This document shows, piece after piece, positions 8,437 through 16,528 of a stretch of DNA of 64,000 nucleotides; position 1 is the first letter of the stretch, and each line of letters begins with the position of its first letter. The DNA is from Coriobacteriaceae bacterium AF08-21 (lineage in GTDB: Bacteria > Actinomycetota > Coriobacteriia > Coriobacteriales > Coriobacteriaceae), in contig JAQCQR010000006.1 in NCBI GenBank assembly GCA_027687465.1, positions 1 to 64,000 of the forward strand, given 5' to 3'. The translations under genes and the position numbers were made by a program. The notes beneath the pieces were generated by a model. That model had not been told where the DNA came from. It did not search any database and saw only the letters and a program-made list of their open reading frames with translations.

Positions 8437-9450
8437 CTAGGCTTCGAGCAGACCGAGCTGCGGTACGATTTCGTCGCCGGCAGCAGTGCGACCAAGCGAA
8501 CGCGGGGCTAAGTCGTCGAGGACGGCGGCGAGATCCCACGGCAGCTCGTCGCGGCACTCAATGCGCTCTCCCGTCACGGGATGATCGAACGCCACGCGCC
8601 AGGAATGGAGGAATTGCCTGGTCAGACCCTGATCGGCACGCGCATCGCACTTACCGTAGAGTGGATCGCCCACGCAGGCGTGGTTGATATGGCGCATGTG
8701 CACGCGAATCTGATGCGTGCGACCGGTAAACAGGTGACACTCGACAAGCGTGTAGCCGTCGTCAAAGCGCGTGGAATCAAAGCGCTCGAGGACCTTAAAG
8801 GTCGTAATGGCCTGACGGGCAAAGGGGTCGTCCGAAACCGCCATCTTGACGCGGTCGCGCGTGGAACGGGCGATACCGGTATTGATGGTGCCCTCGTCCA
8901 TGGCGATGTGCCCGTGGACAAGCGTGATATAGCGGCGGTCGAGCGTACGCGTGCGAATGAGATTTTGAAGCGCGCGCTGCGTGTCATCGTCCTTTGCCGC
9001 AAGCATGAGGCCCGAGGTATCGCGATCCAAACGATGCACGATCCCGGGGCGGTCCTCACCCTGCACGGTACCAAGATGGTCGATGCCACAGTGGTAGACC
9101 AAAGCGTTCGCAAGGGTGCCGCTCTCGTGACCATGGGCGGGATGGCACACCAGGCCCCGCTGCTTGGAGAGCACGATAAGGTAGTCGTCCTCATAGCGAA
9201 TGTCGAGCGGGATGGCCTCGGGAATCACGTCGGTGGGATCGTGCGGCTCGGGCAAATCAACCGAAATACGGTCACCGGCTCGCACGGCGTACTTTTTGGA
9301 CAGGCAGGTCTCGCCATTGACTACTACGGCCCCGCCCTCAATCAGATGCGCACAGGCAGAGCGCGTGGGGCAGCCGTCGTTGGCGCCCAGATAGGCGTCG
9401 AGACGCTGGCCAGCGGCATCGTCGGCAACAAGAATATGGATGTCGGCCAT
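8437..9450 (-). CDS. RluA/RluD-family rRNA/tRNA pseudouridine synthase
   Basis: The 337-residue protein has an N-terminal S4 RNA-binding domain (RLDAYLGAN to SVDLPEPHD, about residues 13-75) and the catalytic motif GIVHRLDRDTSGLML with the active aspartate. This combination is typical of RluD-type 23S rRNA pseudouridine synthases. Its ATG overlaps the last base of the lspA stop, the widespread lspA-rluD pairing, so both are translated from one mRNA. Which uridine it modifies is not certain. Confidence 0.9.
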   Translation of the reverse strand: MADIHILVADDAAGQRLDAYLGANDGCPTRSACAHLIEGGAVVVNGETCLSKKYAVRAGDRISVDLPEPHDPTDVIPEAIPLDIRYEDDYLIVLSKQRGLVCHPAHGHESGTLANALVYHCGIDHLGTVQGEDRPGIVHRLDRDTSGLMLAAKDDDTQRALQNLIRTRTLDRRYITLVHGHIAMDEGTINTGIARSTRDRVKMAVSDDPFARQAITTFKVLERFDSTRFDDGYTLVECHLFTGRTHQIRVHMRHINHACVGDPLYGKCDARADQGLTRQFLHSWRVAFDHPVTGERIECRDELPWDLAAVLDDLAPRSLGRTAAGDEIVPQLGLLEA

Positions 9451-10049
9451 TAACGCTCATTCCTTTCGCGAATCTTGCGGGCACGCTCCCCACGTTGTTT
9501 AGCCTTGCGCTTGGCGCGGGCCTCGTCACGGGCGTTAAGCTCGGCGGTTGCATCGACCTCACGGGCCGCGGGGCTCAAGAACATGTAACCGAAGAGGGCG
9601 AGCACGACGCCCACGGTAATGCCGATATCGGCCACATTGAAGACGGGGAAGTCGATGAAGGTGGTGGCAATAAAATCGGTCACGAAACCAAAGGCCAAAC
9701 GATCGATAGCATTGCCGATAGCACCGCCCGCAACCATCGCCATGCCCACAACCTCAAGATGGGCGAGCTGAGGTGCACGAACGAGGTACACGGCAATAGC
9801 GATAATGACCGCCAACGCCAGCACGGCAAACGCAATGCCATGCCCCTCGCCCATGCTAAAGGCAGCACCGATATTGCGGACAAACATAAAGTCGATAACA
9901 CCGGGGATGACGGTCACATGCAAGGCGTCGCCCACGGCACGAACAGCGAGCTTGGTCAGCTGGTCAACAAGCAGCACAACGAGCGCCACCCCACCAGCAA
10001 CACCCAACCGCCAACGCAAAGGCGGCGTCATATCCGCACCACGACCCAA
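9450..10049 (-). CDS. lspA: Lipoprotein signal peptidase II
   Basis: The 199-residue protein has four membrane helices and both catalytic aspartates in GNAIDRL and FNVADIGI, with the conserved RNIGAAFSM. It cleaves prolipoprotein signal peptides in the inner membrane. The last 35 residues are a strongly basic cytoplasmic tail (ARAKRKAKQRGERARKIRER) that many LspA proteins lack. TTG 10049 has AGGGG at good spacing; ATG 10031 is a later alternative with a weak ribosome site. Confidence 0.93.
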   Translation of the reverse strand: MGRGADMTPPLRWRLGVAGGVALVVLLVDQLTKLAVRAVGDALHVTVIPGVIDFMFVRNIGAAFSMGEGHGIAFAVLALAVIIAIAVYLVRAPQLAHLEVVGMAMVAGGAIGNAIDRLAFGFVTDFIATTFIDFPVFNVADIGITVGVVLALFGYMFLSPAAREVDATAELNARDEARAKRKAKQRGERARKIRERNER

Positions 10050-10166
10050 AGAAATCCCCTACCCTCAGATAATCAAATTCCGTTTAACGCAAATAACCAT
10101 CTTATATTGCCACACGCAGAGCGCACGACACATTCGCTAACGTCAGATAAATAACCAGCATAAAAG

Positions 10167-10200
10167 AAAGCGGCATTCCGGATAACGGAATGTCGCTTTT
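10167..10200 (-). terminator. Intrinsic terminator of ileS
   Basis: A 14-bp hairpin (AAAGCGGCATTCCG with its near-perfect complement, loop about 6) is followed on the minus strand by TTTCTTTT. It lies 70 bases beyond the ileS stop. The + strand side also has a T-rich run, but no + strand gene ends here. The rest of 10050-10269 shows no gene. Confidence 0.8.
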
Positions 10201-10269
10201 CTTCAGCGGAGCAAATGGGCCGAAGGCGCCTAAATTCTCCCTATAACTAAAATGCCGAGTTACCGTGCC

Positions 10270-13071
10270 TTAAAGGGCATTCGCGCAGCGCTTGCAAATG
10301 TGAGCGTGGCCGTTGTACTCGCCGACGGTGGTGCGATAGTTCCAGCAACGGTCGCAGCACTCGCCCTCGGCTGCCTCGATGGCAACGGAGAGTTCCTCGC
10401 CCTGGGTCAGCTCAACATCGGAAACGATGTAGAACTCGGCCAGGTCGACGGCCTTATCGCCGGTCAGCAGCGCGTACATCTCGGCGGGAACGACCGCCTT
10501 GACGCGGACCTGCTGGCTCTTGGTGAAGGTACCGGCGGAGCGGGCATCCTCAAGTGCCTTGGTTACGGCGCTACGGAGCTCGAGAGAAGCCTCGAGCACG
10601 CCCTCAAACTCGTTGGCCTCGTCGACCGTGATGGGCGACTTGTACCAATCGAGCAGCGCGGCGTACTTCTGGTGATCGACGCAGCCGGCAGGTGCATAGG
10701 CCATGGCCTCATCGACGGTGTAGGACAGGATCGGCTGCAGGTCGCGCATGAGCATCGAGAAGAGCTCAGCCAGCACGGTCTGTGCGCTGCGGCGCTCGAG
10801 CGAGCCGGGCTTGTCGCAGTACAGACGGTCCTTCAGGGCGTCGAGGTACACGTTAGAAAGCTCGGTCACCACGAAGTCGTAGAGCGCACGGTAGGCGCGC
10901 GGGAACTCGTAGCAGGCGTAGGCGTCATCGACCTCGGCCTGGACCTGGGTCAGACGGGCAACCATGAGCTTGTCGAGCGGCAGCAAGTCAGCAAAGGCGA
11001 CACCGTCGGTCTCGGGCTCAAACTGACCCTCGAGCTCGGAGAGCAGGAAGCGCAGCGTGTTGCGGAAACGACGGTAGGCATCGGACGTACGAGCAAGGAT
11101 CTCGTGGTCGATGGAGACGTCAGAGCTGGTGTCGACGGAGGCAACCCACAGACGGATGATGTCAGCGCCCATCTCGTCGCAGACCTTATTGGGGTCGATA
11201 ACATTGCCGAGCGACTTGGACATCTTGCGGCCCTGACCGTCGAGCGTGAAGCCCTGCGAGACGACCGCCTTGTACGGAGCATGGCCGTTGGCACCCACCG
11301 AGGTGAGCAGCGAGCTCTGGAACCAACCGCGGTGCTGGTCGGAACCCTCGAGGTACACATCTGCCGGATACTCCAGCTCGGGACGGTACTCGCAGACGGC
11401 CTTCCAGGAGACGCCGGAATCCCACCACACGTCGAGGATGTCCTTATCGGCCTTGAGGTGATGGCCACCGCACTTGGGGCAGACGCAGGCCTCGCCCAGG
11501 TAGCTCTCGGGAGCGTCGGTGAACCAAGCATCGGAGCCCTTCGCGTGGAAGAGCTTGATGACGGCGTCAAGCGTGGCGTCGTTCATGACCTTCTCGCCGC
11601 AGTCAGCGCAGGTGTAGCTCGGGATGGGCACGCCCCAGTTGCGCTGACGGCTGATGCACCAGTCGGGACGCTGCTCGACCATGGCGCCGATGCGGTTTGC
11701 CGCATGGGCCGGATACCACTTGACGTTCTCGCGGACCTCCTTGCCAGCCTGCTCGCGCAAACCGGTCTTGTCCATCGAGACAAACCACTGGTCGGTGGCA
11801 CGGAAGAGCACCGGGTGCTTGCAGCGCCAGCAGTGCGGATAGCTGTGCGTGATCTTCTTCTCGAGGACCAGGGTGCCGCGCTCGCGCAGGAACTCGATGA
11901 TGTGCGGGTTGGCCTCGTCGGTATCCATACCGCTGAAGGGGCCACCGGTGCCAAACTCCTCGCCGGTGTAGAACTTGCCGTCGTCGTCGACCGGCATGCA
12001 GATGTCGGTGATGCCCTCCTTGAGGCAGGCAAAGTAGTCGTCGACGCCGTGGCCGGGCGAGTTGTGGACGATACCGGTACCGTCGTCGACACCGACGTAA
12101 TCGGCCAGCAGCGCAACGCCCTCGACACCGTCAAAGATCGGCTGCTTATAGTGAATGTGATGGAAGGTCTCGGCGGGAACCACATAGGGCTTGCCATCGA
12201 CCACAACCGGGGTGTACTCCCAGCCAAACTCCTCGCAGCACTTGGGAGCCAGGTCCTCGAGCATGACCTCGGCGCGGCCGTCGTGCTCAACGGCGACGTA
12301 GGCGGCGCCGGGCTTGAGAGAAACTGCCTGGTCGGAGGGGATGGTCCACGGCGTGGTCGTCCAGATGATAAAGTCAACTGGGCCGTCGAAGTTCTCGAGG
12401 CCGGCGGGCTTGGAGGTCATCTCAAAGCGCACGAAGATGGACGGGCTCGTCTCGTCGGAGTACTCAATCTCGGCCTCGGCGAGTGCGGTGTGGCAGTGCT
12501 TGCACCAGTGGACGGGCTTGTGACCGCGATAGATCATGCCCTTGTCGAACATGGCCTTGAAGACCTCGATGTCGGCGGCGTCGTGCTGGTGATAGAGCGT
12601 CAAATAGGGGTTGTCCCAATCGCCGAGCACGCCCAGGCGACGGAAGCCCGCCTTCTGCAGCTCAATGTTCTCGACAGCAAACTCGTTGCAGAGCTCGCGG
12701 ATCTTAGCCGTAGAGGTCTGGTTGAACTTCTCGGTGCCGAGCTTCTCCTCGACCTTATGCTCGATCGGCTGGCCATGGCAGTCCCAACCGGGGACATAGG
12801 GAACCTCATAGCCCTGCATCATCCAGTAGCGGTTGATCATGTCCTTGGAGATCTTGTTCATGGCATGGCCGATGTGGATCGGGCCGTTGGCGTACGGAGG
12901 ACCGTCGTGCAGCACGAACTTCTTGTGACCCTCGTTCTTCTTCAGAACCTGCTCGTAGACCTTGTTGTCCTGCCAGTCCTTGAGTCGCTTGGGCTCGGAC
13001 TTGGAAAGACCGGCACGCATGGGAAAACCGGTTTTGGGCAGATTCATCGTCTGCTTGTACTCGTTTGCCAC
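10270..13071 (-). CDS. ileS: Isoleucyl-tRNA synthetase
   Basis: The class I synthetase has the HIGH motif in GPIHIGHAM, the KMSKS loop GRKMSKSLG, an editing domain between them and a C-terminal zinc site CDRCWNY...CKRCANAL. The start is GTG 13071, preceded by AAAGGGG, giving 933 residues. The open frame continues upstream, but that part is the T-box leader. The enzyme charges tRNA-Ile, and its expression is probably induced when tRNA-Ile is uncharged. Confidence 0.96.
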   Translation of the reverse strand: MANEYKQTMNLPKTGFPMRAGLSKSEPKRLKDWQDNKVYEQVLKKNEGHKKFVLHDGPPYANGPIHIGHAMNKISKDMINRYWMMQGYEVPYVPGWDCHGQPIEHKVEEKLGTEKFNQTSTAKIRELCNEFAVENIELQKAGFRRLGVLGDWDNPYLTLYHQHDAADIEVFKAMFDKGMIYRGHKPVHWCKHCHTALAEAEIEYSDETSPSIFVRFEMTSKPAGLENFDGPVDFIIWTTTPWTIPSDQAVSLKPGAAYVAVEHDGRAEVMLEDLAPKCCEEFGWEYTPVVVDGKPYVVPAETFHHIHYKQPIFDGVEGVALLADYVGVDDGTGIVHNSPGHGVDDYFACLKEGITDICMPVDDDGKFYTGEEFGTGGPFSGMDTDEANPHIIEFLRERGTLVLEKKITHSYPHCWRCKHPVLFRATDQWFVSMDKTGLREQAGKEVRENVKWYPAHAANRIGAMVEQRPDWCISRQRNWGVPIPSYTCADCGEKVMNDATLDAVIKLFHAKGSDAWFTDAPESYLGEACVCPKCGGHHLKADKDILDVWWDSGVSWKAVCEYRPELEYPADVYLEGSDQHRGWFQSSLLTSVGANGHAPYKAVVSQGFTLDGQGRKMSKSLGNVIDPNKVCDEMGADIIRLWVASVDTSSDVSIDHEILARTSDAYRRFRNTLRFLLSELEGQFEPETDGVAFADLLPLDKLMVARLTQVQAEVDDAYACYEFPRAYRALYDFVVTELSNVYLDALKDRLYCDKPGSLERRSAQTVLAELFSMLMRDLQPILSYTVDEAMAYAPAGCVDHQKYAALLDWYKSPITVDEANEFEGVLEASLELRSAVTKALEDARSAGTFTKSQQVRVKAVVPAEMYALLTGDKAVDLAEFYIVSDVELTQGEELSVAIEAAEGECCDRCWNYRTTVGEYNGHAHICKRCANAL

Positions 13072-13112
13072 GGTACCCCTTTCATGTCGTGGGCGCGCAC
13101 GCCCGTTGGGCA

Positions 13113-13410
13113 CCAAAAAGCGCCCGTCCCTACAAGCTGGGACGAAGCGCCACAAAACGGACAGTCTGCCCGCAAAAGCTCTTCGCTTAACCACCCAGCT
13201 TAGATGCCCTCGCCCGCGTATTCGCGCGCTCGCATCCGTTACTCGGCTGGCCTGTATCGACGACCATCTCGGCGATATCTACTAAGACGAACCTGCGCGG
13301 CACGTCCGTTGGGACCGCAGCTCCGGGGTGATTTTCATCGGTCGCATGCACGGGTTCTCAGCGCTCCCCGCTCTCTGTAGCATGCGGACGGCCGACTACT
13401 CGTCCCCATC
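13113..13410 (-). promoter_or_regulatory. T-box leader of ileS (isoleucine, transcription attenuation)
   Basis: On the minus strand the leader shows the stem I landmarks in order: GACGAGTAG (13405-13397), AGAGAGCGGGG (about 13376-13366) and GAAAATCACC, where ATC at 13332-13330 reads as the isoleucine specifier codon. The antiterminator is AAGCTGGGTGGTTAAGCGAAG (about 13202-13181) with CTTCGTCCCAGCTT. Its bulge UGGU can pair with the ACCA end of uncharged tRNA-Ile. The competing terminator pairs GCGC and CGTCCC with GGGACG and GCGC (13150-13120), followed by TTTTT. The coding region begins 42 bases later. Confidence 0.88.
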
Positions 13411-13556
13411 AACGCTTATGCGGTGTATGGTAGCACGGTCAGCGCCGTCGAAAAACCCTCAACACTGGTTTTATACGTTCGAAATTTCTCGCTATTACAG
13501 CCCTTCTCTAGGAGCAAAATACCTGAAAGCACTTTATCGAACGAAAGAAGGCCGCT

Positions 13557-14639
13557 ATGCGCACGATTGGAATGAGCGACTACACCGTCGGCGAGGATTG
13601 CTTTGACGAGCTGCCCGGCGCGCTGGCCGAGTACGGAGCGACCAAGGTCGCGATCATCGGTGGCAAGCGGGCACTGGCCGCAGCACTTCCCGGTATCGAA
13701 GCTGCGCTGGCAGGTACCGACGTCGATATTCTGGAGACGCGCGTCTATGGCACCAACAGTACGCGTGCCAATATCGCCAAGGTCGTAAACTCCCCCGCCT
13801 GCCAGGAAGCCGACGTGCTCATTGCCTGTGGCGGCGGCAAAGCGCTCGATACCGTCAAGACGGCGGCCATCGAGCTCAAGAAGATCGTCTTTACGGTACC
13901 GACGATTTGCTCCAACTGCTCGGCCGCGACCGCCATTGCCGTCGTCTACAACGACGACGGCTCGCTCGAGGGCTATTCGTACCCCAACCGTCCCGCGCAC
14001 ATCTTCATCAATCCCAAGATCATCGCCGAGGCTCCGGAGGAGTACTTCTGGGCCGGCGTGGGCGATGCCCTGTCCAAGCAGCCCGAAGTCGAGTACGCCA
14101 CGAGCGCCGGCAACATAGAGCACACCGCCGGTCTTGGCCTGGCACTCGCCCACACCTGCTCCGAGCCGCTGTTTACCTACGGCGTCCAGGGTCTTGAGGA
14201 CGTGCGCCAGAATCTGTCGAGCGAGGCCGTCAAGCAGATCGCGCTCGACATCGTGGTCAACACGGGCTATGTCTCGAACCTGACCAACCAAAACGATTAC
14301 TACTACAACTCGAGCGTGGCGCACGCGTTCTACAATGCGACGTGCAGCATTCCGCGCGAGGGAACCTACCTGCATGGCGAGGTCGTGAGCCTGGGCGTGC
14401 TCGTGCTGTTTGCCTATACGGGCGATACCGAGAACCTTGAGCGCTACGCCGCCTTTAACAAGCAGATGGACCTGCCTGTGACGCTTGAGCAGGTCGGCCT
14501 TACCGAGGCCGAAATCCCTGCCCTGTGCGAGTATGCGCACGCCACCAACGAGTGGAAGCAGGGTAACCCGGAGCCCTTCACCGACGAGAAGTTCGCCGCC
14601 GCCATCAAGGCCGCCAACGCCTACGGCCACACGCTCTAG
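13557..14639 (+). CDS. Iron-type alcohol/glycerol dehydrogenase (GldA-like)
   Basis: The 360-residue protein belongs to the Fe-ADH/GldA superfamily: an N-terminal NAD-binding part with CGGGKALDTVK, then the metal site with Asp in GVGDALSKQPE and histidines in VAHAFYNA and YLHGEVVSLG. It probably oxidises glycerol or reduces a related small alcohol/carbonyl pair with NAD(H). The ribosome site AAGAAGG fixes ATG 13557. It stands alone, diverges from ileS and ends in a repeat-type terminator. Confidence 0.85.
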   Translation: MRTIGMSDYTVGEDCFDELPGALAEYGATKVAIIGGKRALAAALPGIEAALAGTDVDILETRVYGTNSTRANIAKVVNSPACQEADVLIACGGGKALDTVKTAAIELKKIVFTVPTICSNCSAATAIAVVYNDDGSLEGYSYPNRPAHIFINPKIIAEAPEEYFWAGVGDALSKQPEVEYATSAGNIEHTAGLGLALAHTCSEPLFTYGVQGLEDVRQNLSSEAVKQIALDIVVNTGYVSNLTNQNDYYYNSSVAHAFYNATCSIPREGTYLHGEVVSLGVLVLFAYTGDTENLERYAAFNKQMDLPVTLEQVGLTEAEIPALCEYAHATNEWKQGNPEPFTDEKFAAAIKAANAYGHTL

Positions 14640-14648
14640 GCCTAGCGC

Positions 14649-14689
14649 AAAACCACCACAAAGGGGACAGGCACCTTTGTGGTGGTTTT
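14649..14689 (+). terminator. 41-bp hairpin terminator, copy 2 of a dispersed repeat
   Basis: This is the same 41-base sequence as the reverse complement of 7010-7050, with 16-bp arms and a TTTTTT tail, placed 9 bases after the dehydrogenase stop. It is a strong intrinsic terminator. The exact identity with the distant copy, loop included, points to a recently spread or actively maintained element. Confidence 0.85.
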
Positions 14690-14710
14690 TTATTGCTCCA
14701 GCATTCAGTT

Positions 14711-14758
14711 CGTACTCGAACCCAATTCGTTACGAGAAAGGGTTCGGGTACGTTTTTT
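14711..14758 (+). terminator. Second hairpin with T run after the dehydrogenase
   Basis: CGTACTCGAACCC (14711-14723) pairs with GGGTTCGGGTACG (14740-14752) and is followed by TTTTTT. Its form is that of an intrinsic terminator. No + strand gene lies between it and the previous terminator, so it may be the end of an inserted element or a back-up terminator. Confidence 0.55.
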
Positions 14759-14816
14759 GTTTATCTGAAATTCTGAAATTCTGCGGAAGGACTACTCGGA
14801 ACGGTAAACAGGAACG

Positions 14817-14862
14817 AACAAAGGCAGGGTATCATCGTGGTGATGGTATCCTGCCTTTTGTT
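14817..14862. repeat. Long hairpin (about 20-bp arms)
   Basis: AACAAAGGCAGGGTATCATC and its near-perfect complement GATGGTATCCTGCCTTTTGTT flank a 3-base loop, with T-rich sequence on the right. It could terminate transcription in either direction. No gene is recognisable around it; it lies at the left side of the suspected inserted element. Confidence 0.5.
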
Positions 14863-14927
14863 TGCGGGATCAAGGTCGCTTTGTGCGAACTTGATCGCCA
14901 CCTATATGGCGCATTGATGGCAATTGC

Positions 14928-15054
14928 TGCGTACGTGCGTACCGAGAGCCAGTACACCTCTGGCAAGGCGTAGCACACTAGACTTTGTTCCAAAGTCCGT
15001 GTGCTAAGGGGCAGGCCCCTTAGAATTCCTGTGGAGTGAGTACGCACGTACGCA
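14928..15054. repeat. Nested inverted repeats resembling an oriT/mobilisation site
   Basis: A perfect 15-bp inverted repeat (TGCGTACGTGCGTAC at 14928-14942, complement at 15040-15054) encloses two further hairpins: AGCACAC..GACTTTG with its complement (14972-15005) and CTAAGGGG with CCCCTTAG (15004-15023). Dense nested repeats without a gene are typical of origins of transfer on mobilisable elements. No relaxase gene is present, so this is only a candidate. The stretch 14640-15159 holds no convincing coding region. Confidence 0.35.
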
Positions 15055-15159
15055 GGAAAACGGCAAAATTTCGCTATATCAGGGCGTTCTTTCATTGGAG
15101 AGTATGGTATACACGGCTTAGTTCAACAAATAAGAATTTATATATAAAGGAGAATATTG

Positions 15160-15762
15160 ATGAAACTGTTTTTATGTTCTCACTTTTCAAGTGTAGGAAG
15201 TCTGATAAAGGAAGAAATTGAAAATAAAAAAGTCGCATTTATTCCAACAGCTTCGCTGCGTGAAGGCTACAACGGTTATGTCGGCTCGGCTCGAAAATTA
15301 TTCAAAAAGTTGGGAGCAATCGTAACTGAAATTGATATTTCAACGGAGGCTTATTCAACGATACAGTCTCTTTTTGAAGATGCGGATGTGATCTATTTTA
15401 CCGGCGGAAATTCTTTTTTCCTTATAGACCAGCTCCGTAAAACGGGAACGGATGAGCTGTTGAAGAAAGAATTGGCAAAGGGAAAACTGATGATTGGTGA
15501 ATCGGCAGGTGCGATTGTATGCGCTCCAAGCATCCAATATATCGAGCAAATGGATGAAAAGCCGGAGGACTACTCACAAGAAGATGATTCAGGGCTTAAT
15601 TTGATTGATTTCTATGTTCTTCCACATTATCTTACAGCACCATTTAAGAAAGTTACCGAGAAAATAATGACTGAGTTTTCGGATTTGAATCTATGCCCAA
15701 TTAACAATCGTCAGGGGATTGTAATTGATGGTGAAGGTTCAAAGGTTATTTGCAAAGACTAA
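15160..15762 (+). CDS. Peptidase E (S51)-like, class I glutamine-amidotransferase fold
   Basis: The 200-residue protein shows the S51 pattern: VIYFTGGNSFFLIDQLR, the nucleophile turn MIGESAGAIV with serine as the likely catalytic residue, and DFYVLPHY with a downstream histidine. Aspartyl dipeptidases and cyanophycinases share this fold. A clear AAGGAG lies 7 bases before ATG 15160. The gene is much more AT-rich, with Lys/AAA codons, than the flanking genome, and it sits beside a recombinase scrap. It is therefore probably cargo acquired from a low-GC Firmicute. Confidence 0.8.
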   Translation: MKLFLCSHFSSVGSLIKEEIENKKVAFIPTASLREGYNGYVGSARKLFKKLGAIVTEIDISTEAYSTIQSLFEDADVIYFTGGNSFFLIDQLRKTGTDELLKKELAKGKLMIGESAGAIVCAPSIQYIEQMDEKPEDYSQEDDSGLNLIDFYVLPHYLTAPFKKVTEKIMTEFSDLNLCPINNRQGIVIDGEGSKVICKD

Positions 15763-15888
15763 TTTAAAAATCCAGTTTGCTGCACTCGTTCCTAGCAGGG
15801 TTTGGGTCAGGAGGGGCGCAAGAGACGGGAGGACCGTGTACGCGTTCCTGCGCGAGGACCGCGGGGAGGGACTGCCTGGGTACGGCAC

Positions 15889-16001
15889 CTGTCAACTCGG
15901 TCTACGTCTTTGATGACCGGGTCGTACTCAATATCAACTTCACGGATGATGCCAAAACGGTCACCCGTGAGGAAGTGTTGGGTTCGAGTGCTGTGGACAA
16001 T
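15889..16001 (+). pseudogene. C-terminal remnant of a large serine recombinase
   Basis: One frame encodes VNSVYVFDDRVVLNINF and TDDAKTVTREEV, which resembles the conserved C-terminal end of large serine recombinases of integrative elements (VNxVYVxDDKIVLxFNY pattern). Nothing upstream continues the recombinase, so only about 37 codons survive. It overlaps the 3' end of the DUF523 gene on the other strand, marking the right border of a decayed insertion. Confidence 0.6.
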
Positions 16002-16452
16002 GTTCCAGCATGCTGGGATCGAACTCGCTAGCCGGAATCACACGGTACCCGTGGCGCAGGAGCAGGTCGACGAAAACGCCGTTACCCGGTGTGAGCGTAC
16101 CGCTGAACGTTCCGTCGTAGATACGGCCTACACCACACGAGGGGCTACGGTCCTGCAAGACGCACGCGGCGATCTGGGACGGGCCGCCCGCCTGCTCGCA
16201 CATGTCGAGCGCGCGCTCGGCACCCAGGCGAAACTCGCGATCGACTGAGGTACCCTCGCAGGTACGGACCTCGCCGTCCACAATCTCGGACGGCTTGCGC
16301 GGTGTGGGCAGGCCGCCAAAAACCTCAGGGCATACCAACAGGACCTCGGTCCCCGTGCGCTCGCAAGCCTCGACCAGCTCTCGATGATAGTTGTCGAGCC
16401 CGTTATACTTGCAGCTCTCGCCCATTAAACAGGCGCTCACCACGATCTTCAT
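15961..16452 (-). CDS. DUF523 protein, 3' end probably altered by insertion
   Basis: The 163-residue product starts at ATG 16452. It carries the DUF523 cysteine-rich signatures SACLMGESCKYNG, CPEVFGGLPTPR and LQDRSPSCG, which suggest a metal or Fe-S site. The family has no settled function. The last dozen residues (QHSNPTLPHG) are read from the strand opposite the recombinase scrap, so the native C-terminus was probably replaced when the element inserted. The core domain is intact. Confidence 0.8.
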   Translation of the reverse strand: MKIVVSACLMGESCKYNGLDNYHRELVEACERTGTEVLLVCPEVFGGLPTPRKPSEIVDGEVRTCEGTSVDREFRLGAERALDMCEQAGGPSQIAACVLQDRSPSCGVGRIYDGTFSGTLTPGNGVFVDLLLRHGYRVIPASEFDPSMLEHCPQHSNPTLPHG

Positions 16453-16474
16453 ATACAACACTCCCCACGCAAAA

Positions 16475-16507
16475 CGCCCCATTTGAGATGGACACTCAAA
16501 TGGGGCG
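16475..16507 (-). terminator. Intrinsic terminator of ftsH
   Basis: CGCCCCATTTGAG pairs perfectly with CTCAAATGGGGCG around a 7-base loop and is followed on the minus strand by TTTTG. It lies 22 bases after the ftsH stop and 22 bases before the DUF523 start. Confidence 0.8.
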
Positions 16508-16528
16508 ATTGACATTGCGTAACTAGTA

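Noticed and set aside
10252-13203. 983-codon open frame on the + strand
   Set aside because: It is the antisense shadow of ileS, produced by high G+C codon bias, without a family motif or ribosome site.
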